From NCBI RefSeq assembly GCF_029714305.1, contig NZ_CP121647.1, forward strand, positions 3,430,501 through 3,494,500: a stretch of DNA of 64,000 nucleotides, written 5' to 3'. Made by a program: the position numbers and the translations under genes. This document shows, in pieces, positions 8,022-15,877 of this stretch. This stretch comes from Bradyrhizobium sp. CB3481. Its GTDB lineage: Bacteria; Pseudomonadota; Alphaproteobacteria; Rhizobiales; Xanthobacteraceae. Positions within the stretch are counted from its first letter, which is position 1, and each line of letters starts with the position of its first letter. Under the pieces are notes generated by a model. The model worked only from the letters and a program-made list of their open reading frames with translations. It made no database searches and was not told the origin of the DNA.

Positions 8022-8618
8022 ATGTCGGCGGCGCCAGAAGTCGAATCCGCGGACGTGAACATCCGCTCACGCGCAATCAGTACCATTGTGCTTGGCTTTG
8101 CGGCCGACCCGATGGCGCGCTGGGTTTGGCCTGATGCGTCCGAATACCTCAGAATAACGCCTCGGTTCTTCGATGCCTTCGGCGGTCGGGCTTTCGAGCA
8201 TGGCACAGCCTACATCACTCCTGGGGCGCGTGCTGCCGCGTTGTGGCTGCCACCAGGCATCGAGCCGGACCAGGCTGAAATGGACGCCATCATGGAGGGG
8301 TCCCTGCGCCCGGAGATATCAGAGGATATCACAGCCCTGATAAACGGAATGGCCGAACATCATCCGTCCGAGCCCCATTGGTATCTGCCTCTTGTCGCCG
8401 CCGATCCGAGCTGGATCGGGCAAGGGCTCGGCACGCAGCTGATGAAACATGCGCTTCGACGCTGCGACGAGGAGGGTGTCGCGGCCTATCTCGAAAGCTC
8501 GAACCCGCGCAACATTTCCTTCTATCAACGCCTCGGGTTCAAAATCACCGGCCGAATCCAGAGCGGCTCTTCTCCCGTGCTGACGCCGATGCTGCGGCCG
8601 GCCAGCAAAATGGGTTAG
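8022..8618 (+). CDS. GNAT-family N-acetyltransferase
   Basis: 198 aa. The acetyl-CoA-binding core is visible in the C-terminal half: YLPLVAADPSWIGQGLGTQL gives the Gln-Gly-x-Gly-x-Gln/Ala-type motif A, and YLESSNPRNISFYQRLGFKI is motif B with the conserved Asn and Tyr. The N-terminal part (PMARWVWPDASEYLRITPRF) matches a group of uncharacterised bacterial GNATs with this WVWPD start. The substrate is unknown. GAGGGAACA precedes the ATG at 8022; an upstream in-frame ATG at 7947 has no ribosome site. It begins about 150 bases after the isoaspartyl methyltransferase gene. Confidence 0.88.
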   Translation: MSAAPEVESADVNIRSRAISTIVLGFAADPMARWVWPDASEYLRITPRFFDAFGGRAFEHGTAYITPGARAAALWLPPGIEPDQAEMDAIMEGSLRPEISEDITALINGMAEHHPSEPHWYLPLVAADPSWIGQGLGTQLMKHALRRCDEEGVAAYLESSNPRNISFYQRLGFKITGRIQSGSSPVLTPMLRPASKMG

Positions 8619-8928
8619 CCCTTCTGGCGCTTCTTGCTGCGCTCCGCGCTGCACGCTCTGCGGTAAGCACAGCTGAGTTCGGACGCAGAGTGAGAGTGGA
8701 GGTTTACACGTGTCGTGCGACAGGCCCGTGTCATCAAGACCACGGCCAACTGCTGGTCGTACACATTTTCCAGCTCTCGGAAAATCGTAGTGTAAAATAC
8801 CATCATCGAGCTAGCGCGCCACCGACTAGAGTCGAAAGCCCAAATAAAGTGCGCCAATCTGTCCCGGCGTTCGGATATGGCGGAAGCCGGGCGATGCGAT
8901 ACCTTCCTTGAAAAATCAAGGAGGAGAT
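8619..8928. other. Intergenic region, 310 bases
   Basis: An 80-codon minus-strand frame crosses 8615-8857 but has no ribosome site and no recognisable motif, so I do not call it. The last bases carry AAGGAGGAG, the ribosome site of the next gene. I see no terminator hairpin or known operator. Confidence 0.4.
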
Positions 8929-9918
8929 ATGCCCCTAAAATTAAACCGCCGTCATTTCATTGCCGCCGGTTCGGCCGCCGCCGCGATGCCGTTCCTTGGC
9001 CGCGGCGCCTCCGCGCAAGGCACGTGGCCGTCGCGCAATATCCGCATGGTCTGCAGCTATCCGGCGGGTGGACAGACCGACCTCTTGGCGCGCGCCTTCG
9101 GCGATTACATCGCAAGGCAGGTCGGACAGAACGTCGTCAATGAAAACAAGGCGGGTGCCTCCGGCTCGATCGGCGCGGCGGAGGTTGCACGCGCGGCGCC
9201 GGACGGTCACACCATCCTGTGCTCGATCTCGGCCACTTATGTGATGAACCGGGTGATGATGAAGAATCCCGGCTACGACATGGACAAGGACCTGACGCTC
9301 GTCAGCGTCATTCCGGGTGCCGGGCTTTTGCTGATTGCGAGCAAGGCGTCCGGCGTCAAAACACTGGACGATTTCGTCACGTTCGCGCGCAAGAAGGGCC
9401 AGGTGAATTTCGGCACCTATAGTGCCGGCTCGGCGCCGCACATGACGATCAACGAGCTCAACAAGCAGTATGGCCTGAAGATCGAGCCGATCCACTACCG
9501 CGGCGAAGCGCCGATGTGGACGGGTTTGATGGACGGCACGCTCGATGCCGCGATGGGCAGCTACACGGCCGCACAGGCCGTGCTGCAGAGTAATAACGGG
9601 GTGGTGTTCGGCGTGCATTCGAAGAAGGTGGCCGCGATCTCCGACGTCAAGACGCTGCCCGAGCAGGGCGCGACATCGAAGTTCTTTACTCTTAGCGGCT
9701 TCACCGGCTGGGCAGTACCGAAGGCGACGCCGCAGCCGATCGTCGAGCGGCTCTCCGAACTCTGTGTCGCCGCCAACAACGACCCGAAGGTGAAGGAGGT
9801 CCTGGCAACGTTTGCGCTGGAGCCGGCGATCGGCACCAAGGAAAGCAATGCGCTGTACCAGCGCGAACTGTCGTCCTGGATCGAGAGCGCGCAGGCGCTC
9901 GGGCTGGAGCCGGCGTAG
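8929..9918 (+). CDS. TctC/Bug-family periplasmic solute-binding protein
   Basis: 329 aa. The N-terminus (LNRRHFIAAGSAAAAMPFLG, then RGASAQG) is a twin-arginine-like or Sec signal with cleavage after SAQ. The mature protein has the family hallmarks WPSRNIRMVCSYPAGGQTDL and VVNENKAGASGSIGAAEVAR, the two beta-bridging segments of Bug receptors, and ends in the FALEPAIGT region. Such proteins capture carboxylates or amides in the periplasm, sometimes for a TctAB transporter; no tctA or tctB is nearby, as is common for these expanded families. GGAGGAGAT gives an excellent ribosome site at 8929. Confidence 0.92.
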   Translation: MPLKLNRRHFIAAGSAAAAMPFLGRGASAQGTWPSRNIRMVCSYPAGGQTDLLARAFGDYIARQVGQNVVNENKAGASGSIGAAEVARAAPDGHTILCSISATYVMNRVMMKNPGYDMDKDLTLVSVIPGAGLLLIASKASGVKTLDDFVTFARKKGQVNFGTYSAGSAPHMTINELNKQYGLKIEPIHYRGEAPMWTGLMDGTLDAAMGSYTAAQAVLQSNNGVVFGVHSKKVAAISDVKTLPEQGATSKFFTLSGFTGWAVPKATPQPIVERLSELCVAANNDPKVKEVLATFALEPAIGTKESNALYQRELSSWIESAQALGLEPA

Positions 9919-9923
9919 TTTGG

Positions 9924-10023
9924 CTTCGTAGGGTGGGTTAGCGAAGCGTAACCCACCAAGGTCTCAACGCGCGGATAGCCCTGCGGTGGGTTACGCCTTC
10001 GGCTACTAACCCACCCTACGAAG
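9924..10023. repeat. Palindromic repeat, family A, copy 2
   Basis: The ends CTTCGTAGGGTGGGTTAG and CTAACCCACCCTACGAAG are perfect inverted repeats, with internal GTAACCCACC / GGTGGGTTAC arms as in the copy at 460-553. It fills the gap between two convergent genes and may also act as a transcription barrier. Confidence 0.88.
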
Positions 10024-10033
10024 CGCCAATCCC

Positions 10034-11281
10034 TCACTTCATCCCCATGCAGCTCGCGTAAAACGTCGTCGTCGCCGGCCAGTCCGAGAACATGCCGCGC
10101 ACGCCGACCTGCCTGGCCAGCACGTCCAGCACCGTCAGCGTGTCGCCATCGCGGTCGATCGCGGCCCGGATCGGGCGGTGATAGAAGCCGCCGCCCTTGT
10201 GCAGCGGGCCGTCGCGTTCCAGCGACCAGCCGATCAGGTCGAGGCCCGCCGCCTTCGCCGCCTTGGCGTATTCGGACGGCACGATTTCCTTGTTGCCGTT
10301 CAGCGTCAGCATCATCGGGATCGGCGGCCCCAGGATCGCGACGCCCTGCGCCTTCAATTCCGCCATCGACGGTTTCCAGGTCTCCGGCTTACTCGGATCG
10401 AGACCCCGCTTCTCGTAGCGCTCTTCGAGGTAGACCGCCTGCTTGGCGAATTCCGGCTCGGTCTTCACCCAATAGAGCACGTCGCCGAGATCGAAGCTTT
10501 GCGCAAATACATCACCTGGCGGAATGCCGGCCTTCTTGTAGGCCGCGATCATCTGGCTCGCATATTTCTCCTGCGTGTAGTCGCCATCGAACGGCATCGA
10601 CACTTCCGGCGCCTTCAATTCTGGCGTGAATTTGGCGCCGAGGCTTTTGATCAGCGCGATGCTCTCGTCATGCGTCATCAGCGTGCCGGAATTGGCATAG
10701 AGGTCGGTGCGCCAGCGCGGCGTGCCGTTCTGGTATTCCTCCGGTGTCTTCGCATCGGGATTGAAGCCGTCCATCTTGGCCGAGAGCCGGCGGAAGTCGG
10801 CGAGCGTGATGTCGGAGGTGCAGCATTTTGCCGATGCCTTCTTGCCGGTGGCGGGATCGGCCGGGCTGAAGGGCTGGGTGCATTTGGCGGCAAGCTCCGG
10901 CACTGTCAGGATGTTGGTCGTGGTGTGCAGGTCGCATTGCGAGTGGCGGCAGACCAGTTCGCGGTCCCTGGTGAACGTCACGTCGCATTCGATGATGCCG
11001 GCGCCCATCCGGGCGGCCGCCATATAGGATTCCCTGGTATGCTCCGGAAATTCCAGCGCGGCGCCGCGGTGGCCGATGGAAAAGTCGGTCTTGCGAAATG
11101 GCCCGGTACATTGCGCGAGCTGCGTCTTCAGCGGACCGTCCTTCATCTTATCGACGAGATAGAATGGCCGCGGCCCGACCTGCGGCTCGCGGGGCAGGGC
11201 AATGTCCTCTGCCGCCGCAGGCATGGCCGCCGCCAGTAGGCAGAGCGCGGACAGAAGCAGGGAGCGATGGCTGGTGGGCAT
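10034..11281 (-). CDS. Exported glycerophosphodiester phosphodiesterase
   Basis: 415 aa with a Sec signal ([18 protein letters not shown]). The GDPD catalytic elements follow: [15 protein letters not shown] (His-Arg-Gly ... Pro-Glu-His-Thr in place of the usual Pro-Glu-Asn-Thr), [20 protein letters not shown] (Glu, Asp and His of the metal site), and in the C-terminal TIM-barrel [10 protein letters not shown]. It hydrolyses glycerophosphodiesters to glycerol 3-phosphate plus an alcohol in the periplasm. Several extra Cys residues (QCD, AAKCTQP, KCCTS) suggest disulfides. GAGGTG stands before the ATG at 11281; a longer frame to 11413 runs through a repeat and is not the real start. Confidence 0.92.
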   Translation of the reverse strand: MPTSHRSLLLSALCLLAAAMPAAAEDIALPREPQVGPRPFYLVDKMKDGPLKTQLAQCTGPFRKTDFSIGHRGAALEFPEHTRESYMAAARMGAGIIECDVTFTRDRELVCRHSQCDLHTTTNILTVPELAAKCTQPFSPADPATGKKASAKCCTSDITLADFRRLSAKMDGFNPDAKTPEEYQNGTPRWRTDLYANSGTLMTHDESIALIKSLGAKFTPELKAPEVSMPFDGDYTQEKYASQMIAAYKKAGIPPGDVFAQSFDLGDVLYWVKTEPEFAKQAVYLEERYEKRGLDPSKPETWKPSMAELKAQGVAILGPPIPMMLTLNGNKEIVPSEYAKAAKAAGLDLIGWSLERDGPLHKGGGFYHRPIRAAIDRDGDTLTVLDVLARQVGVRGMFSDWPATTTFYASCMGMK

Positions 11282-11365
11282 AGGTGGCACCTCGGATAAC
11301 GCGTTGCGCGCGGCCTTGATATCACAGAGCATGTGACAGTTGTGAGTGGAGAGGTGCCGTTGCCT

Positions 11366-11455
11366 CGTAGGGTGAGTTAGCGAAGCGTAACCCACCGACA
11401 ACGATTGCCGCATCTTGCGCCATCGGTGGGTTACGCTTCGCTAACCCACCCTACG
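11366..11455. repeat. Palindromic repeat, family A, copy 3
   Basis: CGTAGGGTGAGTTAGCGAAG at the left is mirrored by CTTCGCTAACCCACCCTACG at the right (one mismatch), with internal GTAACCCACC / GGTGGGTTAC. It sits between divergent genes, ending 24 bases before the next start, so here it lies in a promoter region. Confidence 0.88.
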
Positions 11456-11479
11456 AAAATAATCGAGGGAGAAACCAAA

Positions 11480-11794
11480 ATGCCCGCAGCCTGTTTCGTC
11501 GTCCGCGCCACCGTCCCGGACCCCACCAAACGAGAGGCGTTCGACTCCTGGTATTCGCGCGAACATTTGCCGGATGCGCTGAAATCGTTCGGCGCAGCAA
11601 AGGCGTGGCGCTATTGGAGCGCCAGCGACTCGTCGCAGCATGTGGCGATGTACCAATTTCCCGACAAGGCTGCGCTCGATCGGGCGACCGAAGGGCCGGA
11701 GATGAAGCGCCTGGTCGCCGACTTCAACCGCGATTGGCCGGACGTGACGCGCACGCGGGAGGTGCTCGTTCTGGCCGAGGAGCTTGTGGCGTAA
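11480..11794 (+). CDS. Small dimeric alpha/beta-barrel-like protein
   Basis: 104 aa, no signal. The start (MPAACFVVRATVPDPTKREA), an early FDSWYSREHLPDALKSFGA segment and the pattern of strands and helices resemble ferredoxin-like dimeric barrel proteins (EthD, NIPSNAP and DUF4286-type). FDSWYxxEHLPD is typical of such small proteins that bind or convert hydrophobic molecules. The exact family and substrate are not certain. GAGGGAGAAACC gives a good ribosome site at 11480; the frame extends upstream only because it runs through the family A repeat. Confidence 0.78.
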   Translation: MPAACFVVRATVPDPTKREAFDSWYSREHLPDALKSFGAAKAWRYWSASDSSQHVAMYQFPDKAALDRATEGPEMKRLVADFNRDWPDVTRTREVLVLAEELVA

Positions 11795-11982
11795 ACGGGA
11801 TTTGTTCGATCTGCAGAAATGTCGCAAGGACGGCGAATGTTCCGACGCGAGCAACAGCGCGCGAAAATAATTTTCGATCGAGTCCGTTCGCGACAAAGCT
11901 GAACACGTAATTCAGCACGTGTTCATCTACATGGATCGAAACTCATCTTCTCTCGCACACAGCAGACGGAGGAGGAGATGTG

Positions 11983-12339
11983 ATGGAACGCCGCCACTTT
12001 CTGAAACTCGCCTTTGGATTTGCCGCCGGTGGCGTCGCGCTTGCCGCGAGCGCACAGGCTGCTCCGCTGATGCCGGCGCCGCTCGCCGATGATGCCAAAC
12101 TCCCCCCTGACAAGGATGTTCAGCCTGCTGTCACCAGCGGTGAAGAGGTCGAGCAACTCACGCCCGAGGAAGTGCGCTGGGGCCGCGGCCGTCATCGCGG
12201 CTGGGGCCGTCGTCACTGGGGCTGGCGCCGCCGGCACTGGGGATGGCGCCGTCGCCGCTGGCGTCGCAGGTATTGGGGCTGGCATCGCCGCCGTCGCTGG
12301 CGTCGCCGCTACTGGCGCCGTCGTCGTTACTACTGGTAA
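11983..12339 (+). CDS. Exported Arg/Trp-rich repeat protein with twin-arginine-type signal
   Basis: 118 aa. The N-terminus MERRHFLKLAFGFAAGGVAL has a Tat-type RRxFLK motif and a cleavage region near AQAA. A short acidic linker (PPDKDVQPAVTSGEEVEQLT) follows. From about residue 66 to the end the protein is an array of Arg and Trp (units like RRHWGWRRR and RRRYW) with almost no other residue types. A related family of 'Tat signal plus WGWRRRHW' proteins is, from memory, common in Bradyrhizobium; its role is unknown. Strong positive charge suggests binding to nucleic acid, lipopolysaccharide or anionic polymers. GGAGGAGAT precedes; GTG at 11980 is an alternative start. Confidence 0.82.
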   Translation: MERRHFLKLAFGFAAGGVALAASAQAAPLMPAPLADDAKLPPDKDVQPAVTSGEEVEQLTPEEVRWGRGRHRGWGRRHWGWRRRHWGWRRRRWRRRYWGWHRRRRWRRRYWRRRRYYW

Positions 12340-12372
12340 CGTACCGCCTGAGACTGTCGGAACAAGAAAAGG

Positions 12373-12398
12373 AAAAGCCCCGCGCGAGCGGGGCTTTT
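12373..12398. terminator. Bidirectional intrinsic terminator between convergent genes
   Basis: AAAAGCCCCGC, a GCGA loop, then GCGGGGCTTTT make an 11-bp perfect stem with A and T tracts on both sides, so it can end transcripts from both the Arg/Trp-rich gene and the minus-strand gene at 12419. Confidence 0.9.
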
Positions 12399-12418
12399 GT
12401 CGTTGCTTGAAAAGAAAA

Positions 12419-12667
12419 TCAGTAAACGCGGCAGCGTCCATAACGCCACACCGTGCCGGGAGGGCACACGCGGCCGGGCCGCACCACGACGACCGGAGCC
12501 GGCGCCACGACCACCGGGGCCGGACGAACGATCACGGCCCGGCGATTGGGTTGGCAACCACCATAGGGGCCACGGTGCCAGCCGGGACCGCATCCGCCCG
12601 CGGCTTCCGCCGCGCTGAAGCTGGCAACGGTGCCCAGGGCCAAAATTGCTGCAAAAAGGTACTTCAT
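12419..12667 (-). CDS. Small exported GCG_CRPN-type protein
   Basis: 82 aa with a clear signal peptide (MKYLFAAILALGTVASFSAA, then EAA). The mature start GGCGPGWHRGPYGGCQPN fits the short prefix domain known as GCG_CRPN (Gly-Cys-Gly ... His-Arg ... Cys-x-Pro-Asn). A Val/Pro-rich spacer (VVVAPAPVVVVRPGR) and a second Cys pair, VCPPGTVWRYGRCRVY, complete the protein. Four Cys suggest two disulfides in the periplasm or outside the cell. Function is unknown. CGGGAG precedes the ATG at 12667. It is convergent with the Arg/Trp-rich exported protein and shares its terminator. Confidence 0.85.
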   Translation of the reverse strand: MKYLFAAILALGTVASFSAAEAAGGCGPGWHRGPYGGCQPNRRAVIVRPAPVVVAPAPVVVVRPGRVCPPGTVWRYGRCRVY

Positions 12668-12764
12668 GTTTTCTCCCGTTCTTGGCCGCAAGGCGGCACG
12701 GTCGGAACCTAGTCACGAACGTCTGAATGGAACATGAATGTCGTGATTTGTCATCGCCCCACAA

Positions 12765-13775
12765 TCATGGGGCTGCGGCCAAAAATCCGAGCAGCAACTC
12801 GCGGTATCTGTCCGGCGCCTCCAGAAATACCAGATGGCCGGTATTCGCGATCACTTCGGCCCGGCCGTTTGCCATCCTGCCGGCAAGCGCTTTGGCGAGC
12901 TCGGCATTCTGGCCCATCTTCCCGCGCAGCGCTTCCGGCGCATTGGCTCTTCCAGGTGCATTGTGGTCGTCGGCGCCCATCACGAACAGCGTCGGCTGGG
13001 CGATCAGCGGAATCTCGTGCGCCACCGGCTCGCGATAGATCATCTGCGCCGAGCTGACGAAGGCACGCAGCCAGCGCAGATATTCAGCACTGGCCTTGAT
13101 GTTGAAACGCGCATCGATGAAGGGGGTGACCTGCTCGGGCGGTAGCTTCAACGCGTAATTGGTCTCGAGCTGCTTGCGGTAGCCGTCGGCCGTAAGCTTG
13201 TCTTCGTTCTCCAGAATCTTTTCGGTCGGCGTCGGCGGCACGTAGAGGCGGTAGTCCTCCAGGCCGATCGGCGCGGTCAGCACCAGATGGGCGACCCTGT
13301 CGGGATAGGCGCGTGCGATCCGCACGCCGAGCATGCTGCCGAGCGAATGCGCCACGATGTCGGCTTTGGCAATCTGCAGATGGTCGAGCAGCGCGATCGT
13401 GTTGCGCGCCAGCGTATCGAAGTGTAGCTCGCCCTGTGGTTTTGAGGATTTGCCGAATCCGATCTGGTCCGGCACCACCACGCGATAGCCGGCCTCGCTC
13501 AAGGTCTTGATAACAGGCGCCCAGTAGCTCGATGGAAAATTGCGGCCGTGCAGCAGCACCACGCTGCGCCCGTTCGGCTGCGCCGGCGCAATGTCCATAT
13601 AGGCCATCCGCACCTGCTCGCCGTCGTTCGCCAGCGGCAGCAAATGGACCGGGTAGGGATAGGCAAAGCCCTCGAGTGCGATGCCATAGGGCTCGCGCGC
13701 TGCAGGTTCGGCCGCGTGCGCGCAGGAGAGGCCGCCCACGATGAGAGAAAAGCAGATCATGATGACATGTCGCAT
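12765..13775 (-). CDS. Exported alpha/beta-hydrolase
   Basis: 336 aa with a signal peptide (MICFSLIVGGLSCAHAAEPA). The alpha/beta-hydrolase fold shows the oxyanion strand VVLLHGRNFPSSYW, the nucleophile elbow IVAHSLGSMLG (Ser in AHSLG), the acid-loop strand TLFVMGADDHNAPG and the C-terminal catalytic His in VIANTGHLVFLEAP. It is the typical size of haloalkane dehalogenase/esterase-like exported hydrolases. The substrate cannot be predicted. GGAG precedes the ATG at 13775. It is a single gene; repeats occupy the 330 bases upstream. Confidence 0.9.
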   Translation of the reverse strand: MRHVIMICFSLIVGGLSCAHAAEPAAREPYGIALEGFAYPYPVHLLPLANDGEQVRMAYMDIAPAQPNGRSVVLLHGRNFPSSYWAPVIKTLSEAGYRVVVPDQIGFGKSSKPQGELHFDTLARNTIALLDHLQIAKADIVAHSLGSMLGVRIARAYPDRVAHLVLTAPIGLEDYRLYVPPTPTEKILENEDKLTADGYRKQLETNYALKLPPEQVTPFIDARFNIKASAEYLRWLRAFVSSAQMIYREPVAHEIPLIAQPTLFVMGADDHNAPGRANAPEALRGKMGQNAELAKALAGRMANGRAEVIANTGHLVFLEAPDRYRELLLGFLAAAP

Positions 13776-13863
13776 CGCAGGCTCCGTCTCCGGAAGATGC
13801 GGCCTTATTGATGCGATGGACGCGTGCGGTAAAGCCGGTGCTGCTTCACGTTTTGGCGAGAGC

Positions 13864-14075
13864 GGTCCCCTTCATGGTGAGGAGGCGCGCAGCGCCGTCT
13901 CGAACCATGCAGGCCCGACTGGGGCTTTCATCCTTCGAGACGCCGCTGACGCGACTCCTCCGGATGAGGGGAGAGATTCGGGCGCTCCGCTATATCGACG
14001 TCGTTGCGAGCGCAGCGAAGCAATCCATCTATCCCCGAGCCGAGACGCGGATTGTTTCGCTGCGCTCGCAATGAC
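13864..14075. repeat. Composite repeat region: one CTTCGAGACG-type repeat and family B copy 1
   Basis: The first part (GGTGAGGAGGCGCGCAG through CTCCTCCGGATGAGGGG, about 13876-13976) resembles a dispersed CCTTCGAGAC-type repeat. The second part is a long hairpin: TTGCGAGCGCAGCGAAGCAA at 14004 is mirrored by TTGTTTCGCTGCGCTCGCAA ending at 14071, a 23-bp stem with one mismatch. A second copy of the latter is at 16643-16724. No gene is called in the 332 bases between 13776 and 14107. Confidence 0.75.
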
Positions 14076-14107
14076 GAAACTGGTCCGAGGGCGGGTTCGT
14101 ATGAGCA

Positions 14108-14617
14108 TCAGTCCGCTTTCAGCATGGCGCTGAAATCACCCTTCGTGTCCGTCGTATGCAGGTGCTTCAATTCGCCATTGTCGTCGATCAGGTAGTAGTG
14201 GTTGCCGCTGATGCCTTTCTCGTTTCGCATGCCGCGGAAGACGATGAGGCGGCTGTCTGCGCGGCTGACCACGGGCTTGAACTCTTCAGACACATTGCCC
14301 CAATCGGATACGACGAAGTGCTGCGTGATCCGCCCGGTGCGGACGTCGAGGAAGGTCGGGGCCTGGCATTCGGTGCCGCAGGGCAGGATCACGACGATGA
14401 AACGCCCGCCGGCGTTGATCTTGTCGTCTTCCATCGCCCCGCGATAGGTTTCGCTGCGGTCACGCCAGAATTCATGGTCAAGCCGCGGCTTGGCGCGCTT
14501 GCCGGCATAGACCTTCAGCTTGTGATCGCTGAATTTGGGCAGCTCCTCCGCCGAGGCGGGCAGGGCGTAGCATGCCACCACCATCGCGGCGGCAAGGGTT
14601 CGAAGCAAATGGTTCAT
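14108..14617 (-). CDS. Exported hypothetical protein
   Basis: 169 aa with a signal peptide (MVVACYALPASAEELP). The mature part is a compact beta-rich domain with two close cysteines (VVILPCGTECQAPTFLDV), a conserved-looking VSDWGNVSEEFKP stretch and a C-terminal HYYLIDDNGELKHLHTTD. I do not recognise the family; the pattern of a Cys pair and beta strands in a small periplasmic protein suggests an extracytoplasmic binding or structural role. There is no strong ribosome site at the ATG (14617). It is divergent from the Rnk-like pair about 320 bases away. Confidence 0.8.
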   Translation of the reverse strand: MNHLLRTLAAAMVVACYALPASAEELPKFSDHKLKVYAGKRAKPRLDHEFWRDRSETYRGAMEDDKINAGGRFIVVILPCGTECQAPTFLDVRTGRITQHFVVSDWGNVSEEFKPVVSRADSRLIVFRGMRNEKGISGNHYYLIDDNGELKHLHTTDTKGDFSAMLKAD

Positions 14618-14937
14618 GAAAATCTCGTCTGAAACGCAAAGGTCCCCCTTGGTCTCTGCTTCCGCCGGAAAAGTTCAAGAATGCTGCAGCGGCAAGGGCG
14701 CAGATGTGCGGTCTTTGGTCGCGATGCAGGGCACGGCAGAACGTCCTAGGTTAGCTGTACGATGATACACGTTCTCCAAATCGATCCGCGCATTGCGCGC
14801 CGCTGCCTGCACGCCGGACGCCTCCAAGCAGGAGCTTAGCCGGACGGTAGCTTTTGCCGTCCGGATATCCCTCTCGTTCATCAACAAATTTGATGTGTGG
14901 CTCTTCCGTGAGGAAAGCCCAAACAAGGAGGCATGTC
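14618..14937. other. Intergenic region, 320 bases, with a short hairpin
   Basis: No convincing gene. At 14840-14864 CCGGACGG and CCGTCCGG form an 8-bp stem with a 9-base loop, about 75 bases before the Rnk-like gene; it could be a leader structure or terminator. The last bases carry AAGGAGG, the ribosome site of that gene. Confidence 0.45.
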
Positions 14938-15420
14938 GTGAACAATCCCTCTATTCCGGACGTCACCCTTCCGGCGTCTGATCATCGGCGTTTGGAACGG
15001 CTTGCGCGGGTCGGCGCCGACCAAGGCGATAACGATGCACGTTTTCTGTTGAGTGAAATCAACCGTGCGGAAATCGTCCCCGATCGGGCAGCCAGGTTGG
15101 ACAGCATCGTCACCATGGGTTCGTGGGTGACGTTCTGGGTGAGTTGGGGCTTCCCCCCTGCGACGAGGCGACTGGTGTACCCCGAAGACTACACATCCGA
15201 GAGAACCCAGATTCCCGTGATGTCGCCGTTGGGTGCAGCGCTGGTGGGGCTGAAGGTCGGAAGCGAAATCCCCTTCTTCACCGCTGGCCGCACCAGCGTG
15301 GTCAGGGTCGAACGCGTCAGTCGAGGTGGTCCGAATGATGTTGTCAGGGCTCTGTTTTGCAATCCGGTGGTCAAGGGCAAAAAGCCCTTTGATGATGATC
15401 CGGGGCCATCGGCAGCTTAG
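14938..15420 (+). CDS. Rnk/GreA-C-like protein, first of a tandem pair
   Basis: 160 aa from GTG with AAGGAGG seven bases upstream. Residues about 20-50 form a short helical arm (RRLERLARVGADQGDNDARF), and the second half matches the GreA/GreB C-terminal FKBP-like domain: MGSWVTFWVSWGF, LVYPEDYTSERTQIPVMSPL, GAALVGLKVGSEIPFF. That pattern is typical of Rnk (regulator of nucleoside diphosphate kinase), which binds RNA polymerase through its secondary channel. A 25-residue tail rich in Pro, Lys and Asp is extra. It is followed 16 bases later by a paralogue, so the two form an operon. Confidence 0.82.
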   Translation: MNNPSIPDVTLPASDHRRLERLARVGADQGDNDARFLLSEINRAEIVPDRAARLDSIVTMGSWVTFWVSWGFPPATRRLVYPEDYTSERTQIPVMSPLGAALVGLKVGSEIPFFTAGRTSVVRVERVSRGGPNDVVRALFCNPVVKGKKPFDDDPGPSAA

Positions 15421-15436
15421 GAAAGGAGAGAAGGTG

Positions 15437-15850
15437 ATGAATAAGACTAATCGCAAGGGCAAGCCTGAATTCGCGTTGCCGCCCATCACCGTGATTGAGG
15501 ATGAGGCCAGGCGCCTGAATGCCCTGGCCAGTTCGAGCGCGGTGCTTTTTCCGCGCGTGGCCCATTTCCTTGCACAGGAGATGGAGCGTGCAAGCGTGGT
15601 GGCGAACAATTCCGATCTGCGCGACGTGGTACGCATGGGCTCGCAGGTCCGGTATTGCGATGACAAGACCGGCGAAGTCCGGGATGTAGTGTTGGTGTAT
15701 CCGCACGAAGCGGACATAACGCTAAAACGCGTTTCGGTTCTTACGCCGGTTGGAGCTGCGTTGATCGGTCTATCGGTTGGCCAGGCGATCGAGTTTCACA
15801 CGCCGGGCCACAACAAGCGGTCCTTGACCGTACTAAGCGTGTCCAACTGA
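15437..15850 (+). CDS. Rnk/GreA-C-like protein, second of a tandem pair
   Basis: 137 aa, close to the size of Rnk. The helical arm is followed by MGSQVRYCDDKTGEVRDVVL, VYPHEADITLKRVSVLTPVG and AALIGLSVGQAIEFHTPG, the GreA/GreB C-terminal fold. The C-terminal domain aligns with the preceding gene (MGSxVxxx, PLGAAL / PVGAAL, GLxVG), pointing to an old tandem duplication. GGAGAGAAGG gives a strong ribosome site. Rnk-like proteins compete with GreA/GreB and DksA for RNA polymerase; which promoters are affected here is unknown. Confidence 0.85.
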   Translation: MNKTNRKGKPEFALPPITVIEDEARRLNALASSSAVLFPRVAHFLAQEMERASVVANNSDLRDVVRMGSQVRYCDDKTGEVRDVVLVYPHEADITLKRVSVLTPVGAALIGLSVGQAIEFHTPGHNKRSLTVLSVSN

Positions 15851-15877
15851 AGGAGCCGATTTCAGGCGCCGTGTTCG

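Noticed and set aside
8615..8857. An 80-codon minus-strand frame between the GNAT and TctC genes
   Set aside because: Somewhat protein-like but without ribosome site, motif or recognisable family; kept as unannotated.
10178..11239. A 353-codon plus-strand frame opposite the glycerophosphodiesterase
   Set aside because: No motif or start signal; the minus-strand gene has the full GDPD domain.
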